This document shows positions 5,904 through 11,128 of a DNA stretch of 11,128 bases, in pieces. The translations under genes and the position numbers were made by a program. This DNA comes from an uncultured Collinsella sp. (GTDB lineage Bacteria; Actinomycetota; Coriobacteriia; Coriobacteriales; Coriobacteriaceae): contig URNI01000060.1 in the NCBI GenBank assembly GCA_900549135.1, forward strand, positions 1 to 11,128, written 5' to 3'. The notes under the pieces were generated by a model. The model was not told where the DNA came from. It ran no database searches and saw nothing but the letters and a program-made list of their open reading frames with translations. Numbering within the stretch: position 1 is the stretch's first letter; each line of letters opens with the position of its first letter.

Positions 5904-7598
5904 ATGGCAACTGTTGCCGCACCTATCGACGCTACGTCGACCGCCGCTTGGAAGGCGCTCGAGGCCCATCAGGAGAAGCTCGAGGCCGAAGGTATCGACC
6001 TCAAGGCCTGGTTCGCTGCTGACGCCGACCGCGTGAACAAGCTGAGCTTTGACGCCGGTGACCTGCACTTCGATCTGTCGAAGAACCTGGTGACCGATGA
6101 GACCGTCAAGCTGCTGTGCGATCTTGCCCGCGAGGTGAAGCTCGAGGAGCGCCGCGACGCCATGTTCTCCGGCGAGCACATCAACACCACCGAGGACCGC
6201 GCCGTCCTGCACACCGCGCTGCGCCGCCCGGCAACCGAGAAGGGCCAGCTCATCGTCGACGGCCAGGACGTCGTCGCCGACGTGCACGAGGTCCTCGACC
6301 GCATGTATGCCTTCGCCGAGCGCGTGCGCTCCGGTGAGTGGAAGGGTGTTACCGGCAAAAAGATCGAGCACCTGGTGTCCATCGGCATCGGCGGCTCCGA
6401 TCTGGGCCCGGTCATGGCCTACGAGGCTCTGCGTCCCTATGCCGACGCCGGTATCGACTGCCGCTACATCTCCAACATCGACCCCAACGACCAGGCCGAG
6501 AAGCTCAAGGGCTTGGATCCCGAGACCACGCTCGTGATCATCGTCTCCAAGACCTTCACCACGCTCGAGACCCTCACCAACGCCCGCGAGGTCAAGACCT
6601 GGATGCTCGAGCAGCTCAAGGCTCAGGGCGCCATCGACGGCTCCGATGAGCAGAACGCCGAGGCCGTGGCAAAGCATTTTGTCGCCGTCTCCACTGCACT
6701 CGAGAAGGTCGAGGCCTTCGGCATCGACCCTGCCAACGCCTTCGGCTTCTGGAACTGGGTCGGTGGCCGCTACTCCGTCGACTCCGCCGTGGGCCTGTCG
6801 CTGATCGTCGTGCTCGGCCCCGAGCGTTTCCAGCAGTTCCTCGAGGGCTTCCACGCCATCGACGAGTACTTCTGCAACACCCCGCTCGAGAACAACGCCG
6901 TCGCGCTGATGGGCCTGCTCAATGTCTGGTACGTCAACTTCTTCGGTTCCAAGAGCCACGCCGTGCTGCCGTACTGCCAGTACCTGCACCGCTTCCCGGC
7001 CTACCTGCAGCAGCTCACCATGGAGTCCAATGGCAAGCATGTCCGTTGGGACGGCAGCGCCGTGACCTCCGACACCGGTGAGATCTTCTGGGGCGAGCCC
7101 GGCACCAACGGCCAGCATGCCTTCTACCAGCTGCTGCACCAGGGTACCGTGGTGGTTCCGGCCGATTTCATCGCCTTTGCCAATACCGCCAACCCTGCGA
7201 CCGATAGCGGCCAGGACGTGCATGAGCTGTTCCTGGGCAACTTCCTGGCCCAGACCAAGGCGCTCGCCTTTGGCAAGACGGCCGACGAGGTTCGTGCCGA
7301 GGGCACGCCCGAGCAGATCGTCCCGGCCCGTTGCTTTGAGGGCAATCGCCCGACGACCTCGATCTTCGGCGACACGTTGACTCCGTTTGCGCTCGGCGAG
7401 CTCATCGCCCTGTACGAGCACATCGTATTTGTCGAGGGCACGGTCTGGGGCATCGACTCCTACGACCAGTGGGGCGTCGAGCTGGGCAAGCAGCTTGCCA
7501 AGCAGATTACCCCGGCCTTCCGCGACGACGCCGCCAAGGCCGAGCAGGACGCTTCGACCCAGGCGCTCATTGAGTTCTACCGCGCGCATCGCAAGTAG
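5904..7598 (+). CDS. pgi: Glucose-6-phosphate isomerase
   Basis: This enzyme interconverts glucose 6-phosphate and fructose 6-phosphate in glycolysis and gluconeogenesis in the cytoplasm. The protein is 564 residues, close to the usual 550. Sugar-phosphate binding motifs are GIGGSDLGPV (161-170) and VSKTFTTLETLTNA (214-227). The first PGI signature is FGFWNWVGGRYSVDSAVG (280-297). Catalytic residues are Glu374 in MESNGKHV, His405 in GQHAFYQLLHQGT and Lys529 in the second signature IDSYDQWGVELGKQ (517-530). ATG 5904 is preceded by GAGGAGG; an in-frame GTG at 5877 lacks a site. The gene is monocistronic, between an inverted repeat upstream and a strong terminator downstream. Its codon use is markedly C-ending compared with its neighbours, as expected for a highly expressed gene. 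Confidence 0.98.
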   Translation: MATVAAPIDATSTAAWKALEAHQEKLEAEGIDLKAWFAADADRVNKLSFDAGDLHFDLSKNLVTDETVKLLCDLAREVKLEERRDAMFSGEHINTTEDRAVLHTALRRPATEKGQLIVDGQDVVADVHEVLDRMYAFAERVRSGEWKGVTGKKIEHLVSIGIGGSDLGPVMAYEALRPYADAGIDCRYISNIDPNDQAEKLKGLDPETTLVIIVSKTFTTLETLTNAREVKTWMLEQLKAQGAIDGSDEQNAEAVAKHFVAVSTALEKVEAFGIDPANAFGFWNWVGGRYSVDSAVGLSLIVVLGPERFQQFLEGFHAIDEYFCNTPLENNAVALMGLLNVWYVNFFGSKSHAVLPYCQYLHRFPAYLQQLTMESNGKHVRWDGSAVTSDTGEIFWGEPGTNGQHAFYQLLHQGTVVVPADFIAFANTANPATDSGQDVHELFLGNFLAQTKALAFGKTADEVRAEGTPEQIVPARCFEGNRPTTSIFGDTLTPFALGELIALYEHIVFVEGTVWGIDSYDQWGVELGKQLAKQITPAFRDDAAKAEQDASTQALIEFYRAHRK

Positions 7599-7631
7599 TC
7601 TCTGTTGTTAACGCATCGCGCCTTATAGTCA

Positions 7632-7668
7632 GGGGCCCGTATCCTATCGGATGCGGGCCCCTTTGCTT
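7632..7668 (+). terminator. Rho-independent terminator of pgi
   Basis: GGGGCCCGTATCC (7632-7644) pairs with GGATGCGGGCCCC (7649-7661) around the loop TATC, a 13-bp stem with one G-T pair, followed by TTTGCTTT. It lies 33 nt after the pgi stop. It marks the last position that clearly belongs to the pgi unit before the accessory operon begins. Confidence 0.85.
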
Positions 7669-7739
7669 TGCCGTGGTCCCGGGGCGCGCGGCCTTTGTGG
7701 AACATCGCCGGGGCGCCGCGCGCTGCGAGAACCCTGCGT

Positions 7740-9044
7740 CTAGATCTCGGCCTCCGCATGGCCTCGCTGCGCCTCGGGCAGCTCCCCGTAGAGCGGATGG
7801 TCTTCGAGCCTAAAGCGCTCGACCTGTTCGGGAGTGCGACCGCGTACAAAGAGCCACGAGCAATCAATCGGCGTCGCCATGAGTGTGCTGGGCAGCGCGT
7901 CGGCGCGGTCGGAAAACACCCGGGCGCTCTCGGGATCCTGGAACGCCAGCACCAGATGCGTGTCGCAGTTGCCCATGATGGAGCGTGCGCGTGCCTCGCC
8001 ATAGAGCGCATCGAGCTGGTTGGTCGACTGCAGCAGCAGCGTTGCCCAGATGTTGCGGCTTCGGATAATCGAGAGCACGTTGTCGATCTGGGGGATCTGC
8101 AGATTTGCGAAGTCATCGAGCATAAAGCGCACGGGCACGGGCAGGCTGCCGTCGGGCTGCCTATCGGCCTCACGAATGAGGCCCATAAACGCCTGCGAAA
8201 TAAAGAGGCCGGTCAGCGGATCGAGATTGCGGTCAATATCGCTCACGGTTACAAACAGGGCGCAGGGGGTGTGTCCCATGGAAGCGAAGTCCACCTGATG
8301 GCACTCACGATAGAGCTGTGCCGCACCGTCGAATCCCAGACACATGACCTTTTCGGCAAGGATGCCGACGATGCTCGCGTGCATGCGCTCGGCATTTTGC
8401 GTAATGGCGTAGCGCCGCCATAGCGAGAGGGCATAGCTTTGGGGGTCGGTCGTGATCAGGTCGTCAAACAATCGACCCGTGGCACCGTCCTGCAGGTGCT
8501 CGATCAGCTTGATGACCGAGCTGATCGTCTGCTCGTCGGCGGGTAGCTGTTCGGTGACGTAGGCGATAAGACACGACAGCAGGTTTGCCGCCGCATGATC
8601 CCAAAAAGGCTGGTTGTTGTCCTCGATGGGGCAGATGGCCTTTGCCACCGAGAGGATGTCCTGCTGGTTGGGCCTGCCGTCCGCCTTGCGGCGAATGTGC
8701 CTCAGGGGGTTGTAGCCACAGCGCTCGATGTCGGGCGCAAGGGCCGGGACGGTGTTGAGGTCGGCGAAGTTGAGACATTGCACGCGGTAACCGTGGGCTG
8801 CCAGCACGGGTCCCACTTCGCGACAGAGCGTGCCTTTGGTGTCGAGCACGATGTAGCTTGCGTTCATTTGCAGCAGGTTGGGCTTGAGGACGTTTCGGGT
8901 CTTGCCGGCTCCCGAGGGGCCGATCACAAGTGCGTTGTTGTTGAGTCCCGTTTGGCGGGTGTCGCAGGAAAGCGTTCGATCCTTGGCGAGGATGGTGGAC
9001 GATGCGGACTCTGATGCGGCGAGGCGGCTGGCGAGGTTAGACAT
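7740..9044 (-). CDS. VirD4/TraG-like type IV coupling ATPase lacking membrane helices
   Basis: This 434-residue P-loop ATPase belongs to the family that hands DNA to type IV secretion/conjugation machinery. Motifs: Walker A GPSGAGKT (42-49), the following strand YIVLDTKGTLCREV (64-77) typical of VirD4/TraG, Walker B FMLDDFANLQIP (307-318), RSRNIWATLLLQSTNQLDALYG (328-349), and the sensor region GNCDTHLVLAFQDPESARVFSDR (358-380). The usual Walker B is DEFAN; here Glu is replaced by Asp311. Family members normally begin with two membrane helices and have 550-700 residues; here only about 40 residues precede the P-loop and none is hydrophobic enough to span a membrane. ATG 9044 is fixed by AAGGAGG seven bases upstream and overlaps the ClpP stop codon by 8 nt (ATGTCTAA). 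It is the last gene of the operon. Confidence 0.9.
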   Translation of the reverse strand: MSNLASRLAASESASSTILAKDRTLSCDTRQTGLNNNALVIGPSGAGKTRNVLKPNLLQMNASYIVLDTKGTLCREVGPVLAAHGYRVQCLNFADLNTVPALAPDIERCGYNPLRHIRRKADGRPNQQDILSVAKAICPIEDNNQPFWDHAAANLLSCLIAYVTEQLPADEQTISSVIKLIEHLQDGATGRLFDDLITTDPQSYALSLWRRYAITQNAERMHASIVGILAEKVMCLGFDGAAQLYRECHQVDFASMGHTPCALFVTVSDIDRNLDPLTGLFISQAFMGLIREADRQPDGSLPVPVRFMLDDFANLQIPQIDNVLSIIRSRNIWATLLLQSTNQLDALYGEARARSIMGNCDTHLVLAFQDPESARVFSDRADALPSTLMATPIDCSWLFVRGRTPEQVERFRLEDHPLYGELPEAQRGHAEAEI

Positions 9045-9654
9045 GGGCGACCTCCTTGGTGGTCGAGAGGATTTCGTGGGCAAAGCCGAGCTCGACGGCG
9101 CGCTCGGCCGAAAGGTAGGTGTCTTTTGCGGTGAGGGACTGGATGCGCTTGGGCGTGAGGCCGCTGCGGTCCGAGAGGATTTGCGTGAGGGTCTTGCGGG
9201 TCTGCATGAGACGCCGGCTGGTTTCCTGCAGCGCAAGTGCCGAGCCGCCTGCCCCCTGGGGGATCAGCGGGTCGTGAATCATGAGCTCTGCATGGGGCGC
9301 CATACGGCGATCGTCGCCGCCCATAAAGATCACGGCGCCCATGGACGCGGCGAATTCCAGACAAACGGTGCGGATGGGGCACGATGCGAGGCGCATGGCG
9401 TCGTAGATCGCAAGACCCGATCGCACGCTTCCGCCGGCGCTGGCGACAAATATGGTGATGGGGCGGCTGGGGTCGGTGGCATCGAGCAGGCGGATCTGCT
9501 GGCATAGGTCGTGGGCCATCGGGGTTTCGATGTTTCCCATGACGGAGAGCTCGCGACGGGCGAGCATCTCATCGTAAATGCTGGTGAGCGTGATACCTCG
9601 GGCGGATTCACGCATGGTGAGGGGGCTGATGATGGGGGAATGATTGGTGTCCAT
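9037..9654 (-). CDS. ClpP-family serine protease encoded in an accessory operon
   Basis: This 205-residue protein is full length for a ClpP subunit. The catalytic triad is intact: Ser104 in FAASMGAV, His127 in LMIHDPL and Asp178 in TAKDTYLSAERA. The oxyanion-side loop reads ASAGGSV (71-77) where housekeeping ClpP has NSPGGSV, so the Pro is Ala. GLAIYDAM (80-87) and the handle-region helices are recognisable. It differs enough from typical ClpP to be an accessory paralog, like the ClpP-type proteases carried by phages and mobile elements. GAAAGGAG precedes ATG 9654. It is preceded (63 nt) by an unknown gene and overlaps the VirD4-like gene, with strong coupling. Its target is unknown; processing of a conjugation or replication protein is a reasonable guess. 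No Clp ATPase gene is adjacent. Confidence 0.92.
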   Translation of the reverse strand: MDTNHSPIISPLTMRESARGITLTSIYDEMLARRELSVMGNIETPMAHDLCQQIRLLDATDPSRPITIFVASAGGSVRSGLAIYDAMRLASCPIRTVCLEFAASMGAVIFMGGDDRRMAPHAELMIHDPLIPQGAGGSALALQETSRRLMQTRKTLTQILSDRSGLTPKRIQSLTAKDTYLSAERAVELGFAHEILSTTKEVAHV

Positions 9655-9717
9655 GAGGACTCCTTTCTGTTGGTTGTGTTGTGGAATAGGATTGTTGCCC
9701 GCGGAGGGGCTGGCGGG

Positions 9718-10608
9718 CTACAGGGTTCGTCCGAGCCTGAGATCGAGCTCGGTTGTGGGGCAGGCTGCCTGTTCGTGCGGCTCGCAAGCGCCAAGGGCTC
9801 CAAAGCGATGGAGCGTTGCGACGGGCGTGGTGTAGGCGAGCCGCAGCTGATGCTCGGCAGGGGCACATCCGTCATTTTTGTAATGAGCCGCGTAGTACTG
9901 CGCGATGCTGGCGTTCATCTCGCTGCCATTGCGATGGCGCTCAAACTGGCGTCTGCAGGTCTCGATGATCTTTGCTACCGACTTGGGTGCCGTCGCGGGA
10001 ACAAGGGCGAGATAGCCCTCAAATAGCTCGTTGATGCTCAGGAGGCACAGCAGGTCGATCAGCGTCCTTATGGCTGCTCCCTCGGCGGAAAAGTGTGCAG
10101 TCATGCGGTTATATCGGTTGCGGTCGACGATGGCCGCATGGGGTCTTGGAGTTTTCTGCCCCGTGGTCCCGGGCTTTTGCCGCGCCTGTGTATTGAGCTC
10201 GACGTTGCAGCGCTTGAGGCCGTCCAACGGAAGGAACAGTGCGGTGCGCAGGGTGTTCCGCTTGCTTTCGAGTTCATGGCGCTCGTCGGGTTCCCATTCG
10301 AGCTTGAGTTTCGTGTCGAGCGCCGTAAGCATATGGGCTAGGCAGCCTACGGTAAGGATGCACGAATCGTTGTCGCGTTTTGGGGCATAGGGGTCTGTCA
10401 GCTTGCGAATGTCGGGGTCGCCCATGATCTTTGTGCAGCGCTTCAGCAGTTGAGGGTGGTCGGCCAAGATCGTCGCGAGCGGTAGCGACGCGTAGTTCTT
10501 GATGGTCGCGGCGGCAAAGGCGGCGTCATATTCGTTTGCATATGCTCGCTCAATGCGGGCATCCAGAATGCTTTTCTTATCGCCGTCTTCAGCGTGGTGG
10601 TTTGCCAT
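9718..10608 (-). CDS. Hypothetical protein, first gene of the ClpP-VirD4 operon
   Basis: I do not recognise this 296-residue protein. It is soluble-looking, with no signal peptide or membrane segment, and largely helical. The N-terminal third is charged and helical (KKSILDARIERAYANEYDAAFAAATI, start at residue 11, continuing to LLKRCTKIMGDPDIRKLTD). A middle part has many Leu/Arg pairs (about 90-140), then a basic Pro/Gly linker (about 140-160), and a helical stretch (about 175-225) that is partly hydrophobic (LIDLLCLLSINELFEGYLALV) but interrupted by charges. The last 60 residues hold four spaced Cys/His. ATG 10608 is preceded by GGAG; the frame stays open upstream to ATG 10764, but that extension is made of an 18-bp repeat and lacks a clear site. 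It is transcribed first, 63 nt before the ClpP gene, so it probably works with ClpP and the VirD4-like ATPase. Confidence 0.78.
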   Translation of the reverse strand: MANHHAEDGDKKSILDARIERAYANEYDAAFAAATIKNYASLPLATILADHPQLLKRCTKIMGDPDIRKLTDPYAPKRDNDSCILTVGCLAHMLTALDTKLKLEWEPDERHELESKRNTLRTALFLPLDGLKRCNVELNTQARQKPGTTGQKTPRPHAAIVDRNRYNRMTAHFSAEGAAIRTLIDLLCLLSINELFEGYLALVPATAPKSVAKIIETCRRQFERHRNGSEMNASIAQYYAAHYKNDGCAPAEHQLRLAYTTPVATLHRFGALGACEPHEQAACPTTELDLRLGRTL

Positions 10609-10655
10609 AGCTTCTCCAATCGGTTGATGTTCGTGCTGTTTGTTGATGTGTTGGT

Positions 10656-10691
10656 TGTCGTGAGTGATGTGCTTGCCGTGGGTGATGTGCT
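10656..10691. repeat. Two contiguous 18-bp direct repeats (iteron- or operator-like)
   Basis: TGTCGTGAGTGATGTGCT (10656-10673) is followed without a gap by TGCCGTGGGTGATGTGCT (10674-10691), 16 of 18 identical. The core TGATGT recurs at 10625 and 10644, so four cores are spaced 19, 21 and 18 bp, about two helical turns. Same-face spacing suggests a protein-binding array upstream of the operon's first gene. Confidence 0.72.
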
Positions 10692-10928
10692 GACGTTGGG
10701 GTGCTATGCGGTTTTCAATGAGCCCGTGAGGCAGTTGCTGCAGGGGTGGGATGGAACGGCCCATGCAAGGCGGAAGGCATCGTGCTCAAAATCGAGACAG
10801 CAATGCCCTGGGTGCCTCACATGTGGCAGTTACCTCATTAAGTTGTCATTGCGTTTGGGGTTGTACTTTGCCGATCTTCCTTTTCTTACACGCTAAAACT
10901 CAAACTTCATATGCTCGATCTACTTAAA

Positions 10929-10947
10929 ACCGCAACGGCGGTCTTTT
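10929..10947. terminator. Small hairpin with T-runs on both strands
   Basis: ACCGC (10929-10933) and GCGGT (10938-10942) form a 5-bp stem around AACG, followed by CTTTT on the plus strand and by TTTTAAG on the minus strand. It could insulate the two divergent units or act as an attenuator in a long minus-strand leader. The stem is short, so activity is uncertain. Confidence 0.4.
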
Positions 10948-10987
10948 ATCAACTTATATGTCGGAACGCGTCTTTGCAAGTACTTTT

Positions 10988-11015
10988 TTGCCTTTGTTTC
11001 AAATGCCTTGATTAT
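10988..11015 (+). promoter_or_regulatory. Weak candidate promoter for the gene starting at 11124
   Basis: TTGCCT (10988-10993) and GATTAT (11010-11015) are 16 bp apart; transcription would begin near 11022, immediately before the 36-bp palindrome. This arrangement would let a protein on the palindrome block transcription. Neither box is a strong match. Confidence 0.25.
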
Positions 11016-11034
11016 CAACTTCATCCGAACACCT

Positions 11035-11070
11035 CCCACATTCATCCGCACATGTGCGGATGAATGTGGG
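11035..11070. repeat. Perfect 36-bp palindrome
   Basis: The left arm CCCACATTCATCCGCACA (11035-11052) is followed with no spacer by its exact reverse complement (11053-11070). A further direct copy of the core, TTCATCCGAACA, lies at 11020-11031, 21 bp from the core in the left arm (11041-11052). Two direct and one inverted core therefore cluster here. It is an operator, cruciform or oriT-like site 53 bp upstream of a start codon; the lack of a T-run argues against a terminator. Confidence 0.9.
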
Positions 11071-11085
11071 AACCCGATACCCTGA

Positions 11086-11104
11086 GGGCCGGACCGGCCG
11101 GCCC
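11086..11104 (+). other. GC-rich hairpin in the leader of the gene at 11124
   Basis: GGGCCGG (11086-11092) and CCGGCCC (11098-11104) form a 7-bp all-GC stem with a 5-nt loop. It ends 9 nt before the GGAGG ribosome binding site, so it could modulate translation or simply separate the palindrome from the gene. Confidence 0.4.
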
Positions 11105-11123
11105 CGGGAGATCGGAGGACGGC

Positions 11124-11128
11124 ATGTC
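11124..11128 (+). CDS. Start of a plus-strand gene cut by the window end
   Basis: An ATG at 11124 follows GGAGG (11114-11118) at a 5-nt spacing, an excellent ribosome binding site. Only five coding bases are visible, so nothing can be said about the product. It diverges from the unknown-ClpP-VirD4 operon and would be a natural place for the element's regulator, replication or mobilisation gene (inference). Confidence 0.55.

Larger units (their letters stand above)
10609..11123. other. Non-coding control region between the operon and a divergent plus-strand gene
   Basis: About 515 nt hold no convincing gene. Moving left to right: the leader of the unknown gene with tandem 18-bp repeats (10656-10691); a featureless GC-average stretch (10692-10880); an AT-rich part (about 10880-11030) with a small hairpin (10929-10947), a repeated TTATCAACTT (10946-10955 and 11012-11021) and candidate promoters; a perfect 36-bp palindrome (11035-11070); a GC-rich hairpin (11086-11104); and a ribosome binding site. 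Such a divergent intergenic region in a mobile element could be a regulatory switch, an oriT or an origin. The sequence alone does not decide between them. Confidence 0.6.

Noticed and set aside
5838..7589. Minus-strand open frame of 583 codons across pgi
   Set aside because: The opposite strand encodes a complete glucose-6-phosphate isomerase with all catalytic motifs; this frame gives a Leu/Gly/Val/Asp-biased sequence without motifs.
7684..7723. Second terminator after the VirD4-like gene
   Set aside because: A 9-bp GC stem with a 22-nt loop exists but is not followed by a T-run on either strand, so it is not called as a terminator.
7668..8423. Plus-strand open frame of 251 codons
   Set aside because: It is antisense to the VirD4-like gene and shows no recognisable motif or ribosome binding site.
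9045..9236. Upstream extension of the VirD4-like frame
   Set aside because: The extra 64 codons run through the ClpP gene in another frame and give a low-complexity Ser/Pro/Arg sequence; AAGGAGG fixes the start at 9044.
10656..10691. CRISPR-like repeats
   Set aside because: The two 18-bp units are contiguous with no spacers and there are no cas genes.
10609..10764. Upstream extension of the unknown gene to ATG 10764
   Set aside because: It would add 52 residues, including a His-rich repeat, without a clear ribosome binding site; ATG 10608 has GGAG at good spacing. It remains a minor possibility.
10594..10896. Plus-strand open frame of 100 codons with a hydrophobic start
   Set aside because: Its start overlaps the unknown gene on the other strand, its hydrophobic part is produced by the 18-bp DNA repeats, and no ribosome binding site is present.
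11035..11070. Palindrome as a rho-independent terminator
   Set aside because: There is no loop and no T-run after either arm, and it precedes a gene start rather than following a gene end.

Overview
The window reads as GC-rich, densely packed bacterial DNA. The gene set (polar amino-acid ABC importer, short flavodoxin next to a DUF3793 gene, UvrX-type Y-family polymerase with a YolD-like partner, tandem SOS boxes close to the consensus CGAAC-N4-GTTCG, a 564-residue glucose-6-phosphate isomerase) suggests a Gram-positive gut anaerobe. The overall look resembles the Coriobacteriia (Collinsella or relatives). That placement is inference from gene content and style; no rRNA or other marker gene lies in the window.

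Positions 1-7670 look like ordinary chromosome. The end of an amino-acid permease gene is followed by its ATPase and a strong two-way terminator at 1167-1212. Facing it on the minus strand are a flavodoxin and a DUF3793 protein that probably share one promoter. A small membrane-anchored HMA (GMxCxxC) metal-binding protein follows on the plus strand, behind a GC-rich palindrome that resembles a CsoR copper operator. Next comes a minus-strand damage-response pair: a Y-family polymerase overlapping a YolD-like gene by 8 nt, with a good sigma-70 promoter and two LexA-type boxes. On the plus strand lie a half-length relative of iron-containing alcohol dehydrogenases, a long imperfect inverted repeat, and pgi with a strong terminator.

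Positions 7740-11128 look accessory. A minus-strand operon reads: unknown 296-residue protein (10608-9718), ClpP-family serine protease with an intact Ser-His-Asp triad (9654-9037), then a VirD4/TraG-like coupling ATPase without membrane helices (9044-7740). The protease and the ATPase overlap by 8 nt behind a perfect Shine-Dalgarno, so they are probably translationally coupled. The 515-nt stretch upstream (10609-11123) is non-coding and more AT-rich. It holds two contiguous 18-bp direct repeats, a small hairpin with T-runs on both strands, a repeated 10-mer, and a perfect 36-bp palindrome. It ends at the ribosome binding site and first five bases of a plus-strand gene that leaves the window. 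This looks like the control region (operator, or possibly an oriT or origin) of a conjugative or mobilisable element. No relaxase, integrase or att site is visible here.

The best candidate for something undescribed is the unknown protein + ClpP + membrane-free VirD4 operon together with its palindrome/repeat control region.
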